Under the pieces are notes generated by a model. It made no database searches and was not told where the DNA came from. It saw nothing but the letters and a program-made list of their open reading frames with translations. Below, piece by piece: positions 47,941-49,777 of a stretch of 49,777 nt of DNA (within the stretch, counting starts at the first letter, position 1; the number at the start of each line of letters is the position of its first letter). The stretch comes from Tetrahymena elliotti 4EA. Lineage: Eukaryota > Ciliophora > Oligohymenophorea > Hymenostomatida > Tetrahymenidae. The stretch lies in assembly GCA_000231825.2 (NCBI GenBank), contig JH720295.1, forward strand, positions 314,721-364,497, given 5' to 3'. A program made the position numbers and the translations under genes.

Positions 47941-47970
47941 AAAAAGGTTGTCTACACTAGAGCTCTTTCT
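47941..47970 (-). pseudogene. 5S rRNA 3'-end fragment
   Basis: AAAAAGGTTGTCTACACTAG resembles the last 20 bases of the 5S gene with its terminator (AAAAAGGTTGTCGACACTGG), with two mismatches. The following AGCTCTTTC is a weak match and similarity then ends. Its place, upstream of an LRR start, is the same as for the intact 5S genes, which supports common descent; on sequence alone it would be marginal. Confidence 0.6.
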
Positions 47971-48147
47971 AAACTACAATAATAATAAGATTATTAATTT
48001 TTATTTTAACTTATTCTTCAATATATACTTTAAGTGTTTCCATATTAAAAAAAACACAATATTTTATTTATAATTTAGAAAAAAATGATTTACAATTTTA
48101 AAAAAATAATTAAGAGCGTGGGATGATTAAATGAATAAAATTATCAA

Positions 48148-49494
48148 TCATAATATATCGGAAAAGGAGACTAATCTTTTTATTTTTTTAATTTTGTGTA
48201 CAAATTTTTATTTTTTAATTTAATAAATATTAAAGCCAAGATGATTTAGGGATTTTAATTATGATAGAGCTTAAATGAATTGTAATGTTATTTCATCATC
48301 GAAACCATAATAATAAATTTTTACCTGGAATTTTATCAACTTAGTTTTAATTTTTATTACAGAAGACAGTTCATTCAGAAACAATTTGCCAATATCATCT
48401 AAATAATTAAAACAAATTTTCAGTTAATTTAGATTTGATAAAAAGATTAAATCTCTAAAGAAAAGTAACAAATTTGAATGTGATAGTTGAGTACAGCCAC
48501 TTAAATCTATATCAAGTATTTAGATAGATTGATTATGAGAGATTAAACTTTGTAAAGGACCTGTTTAAAGTGAAATTAATGAGTTCAAATGAAGTATAAT
48601 TTCATTTAATGAAGCAAGTTGATATAAGCTTTAACCTATACTTTGAAGATCTTTAATTGATTAAATATTGCTTAAGTTTAACTCAAATTCTTTAAGATTC
48701 TAAAATTTTTTCAAACTATTTGCTAATTCAATAACTGCTTCTTGAGTCATGTTTTAACATTAACTAAAATCTAAATAAAAATACTCTAGTAATAAAATGC
48801 TTGAAATACTTTTATTTATTTAGATCAATTCTTTTTCTTCTAATAATAGACATCCACCTAAATTTAAGCTAAGATTTCTTAAATTAGTTAATTTTGCTAG
48901 AGCTTCAGAGAAATCTTTGATTCTCTAAATTTTTGATAAATATTGAAAAGAAAGGGTTAATTTTTATAAGTTTAAATGGTTTTGCAAACAGCTTGAAATT
49001 TAAGATAAAGATAACTAAGTTATTTAGTTGTTCGATCCTAAGTATAAATTTAATTTTTTCAGATCTTTTATTTAAGTAATAGAATAGCACATTTATAGAA
49101 TATGTTCATCATTTAATTATTTAACATAGAATAAATCTAATTCTAAGCTTTATATATGAAATTTATCATTTAAACAAAGGATTATATCTAAAATAGACTC
49201 TTTTGTTAAATTATCTGCCATTCTAAAATCCAATTTTAATTTAGTTAAATTATTTAATTACTAAACGAACTATTTCAAATTAATCAATTCTTAAAAGGAT
49301 TCAATACATAATTTTTTTAAATTTTTGAAGTCTTCAACTCTATTTAGAGAATCAGAAAAATCCTCTTATCCTGATTTAATTTTTACTACTTAAAAAGTAA
49401 ATTTATAAGCCTAAGATATCTATTCTTGAGGAATATTAAGTATCTCTTTACAACTTTAAATTTCTAAAGCAATTTTTTTTCCTGTTTAATCCAT
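48148..49494 (-). CDS. leucine-rich-repeat protein, unit 12
   Basis: 448 aa, intronless, all codons checked. It starts MDQTGKKIALEIQSCKEILN and ends KRLVSFSDIL. It lacks about eight residues of the first variable stretch (KLCIESFQELINLKQ), so the head-to-LRR joint is shorter. It also has the most changed form of the otherwise conserved DEHITQICYF block (DEHILQMCYSI). The rest follows the family order with clear LRR blocks (NLRNLSLNL-type, LLEYFYLDF-type). It is the last unit in the window; 283 bp of 5' flank remain before the window ends. Confidence 0.82.
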
Positions 49495-49777
49495 TTTTAT
49501 TTTCTTTTTAATTTACAAATAATAGAATTGATAATTAATTAGGATTTTTTTGATCCACAAAAACATCTAATAAAATATATGGATAAAAATGAATCTCAAC
49601 TCTATTTTTCAAGAAATTTTACTTGTTATTACTTCTAAAGCAATAATTACAATAAGAATAAAATATCTTTGAAATTATCATGAAAAATTTCTTCCATATC
49701 AATTTCATTATTTTATATAAAAAATTTATCCAATAAATTTATTTATTTTTAAATTAAGTTTTCCACTTTTTCTACAA
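49495..49777. other. 5' flank of unit 12 at the window edge
   Basis: A+T-rich, with no gene or 5S sequence seen. It does not clearly show the CCCATAAAAGAAAAG type flank of units 2 and 3, so unit 12 may belong to a different sub-array. Confidence 0.5.

Noticed and set aside
1..49777. CRISPR array, tRNA genes, bacterial-type operons, telomere or chromosome-breakage sequence
   Set aside because: No regularly spaced short repeats, no convincing cloverleaf with internal Pol III boxes, no runs of the ciliate telomere repeat and no 15-bp breakage motif were seen by eye.

Overview
The window is nuclear DNA of a ciliate, almost certainly Tetrahymena or a close relative. It is extremely A+T-rich. All long genes are riddled with in-frame TAA and TAG at positions where paralogs carry Gln, and they end only at TGA (ciliate code, table 6). 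Read with the standard code the window looks empty; with code 6 it is full of genes. Two 5S rRNA genes match the Tetrahymena 5S sequence as I remember it. I cannot tell macronuclear from micronuclear DNA: I saw no telomere and no chromosome-breakage sequence, and one hAT transposase relic and one foldback element are present.

Region 1 (about 1-25.2 kb): four head-to-tail minus-strand paralogs (1090-5608, 6036-10652, 11083-15650, 20232-25230), each with nine exons. The first eight exons have exactly the same lengths in all four genes (113, 100, 64, 176, 122, 110, 197 and 245 nt) and every spliced frame closes. They encode receptors of 1230-1282 aa: a membrane anchor, an extracellular Cache-type sensor, a second membrane segment, a Gln-rich linker, a TPR-like block and a degenerate vWA-like domain. 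Between the third and fourth lies a small Cys-rich, probably GPI-anchored surface protein (16879-17478) and three copies of a decayed repeat.

Region 2 (about 25.6-49.5 kb): a tandem minus-strand family of intronless leucine-rich-repeat genes. There are twelve recognisable units: seven intact genes of 445-453 aa, one chimeric gene with a new C-terminus, and four pseudogenes. Two 5S rRNA genes and two 5S fragments sit on the same strand within the array, 5' of LRR units, as if 5S and LRR genes were copied together. The array is interrupted at 31.2-33.1 kb by a plus-strand Q/N-rich gene and a hAT transposase relic, and at 39.05-39.26 kb by a 207-bp inverted-repeat element whose empty site is preserved in a sister spacer.

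The two halves are best read as a lineage-specific sensory receptor cluster next to a fast-turnover LRR/5S cluster. No metabolic operon or other housekeeping protein gene is seen. Gene models come from reading frames, splice signals and paralog comparison only; no database search was possible.
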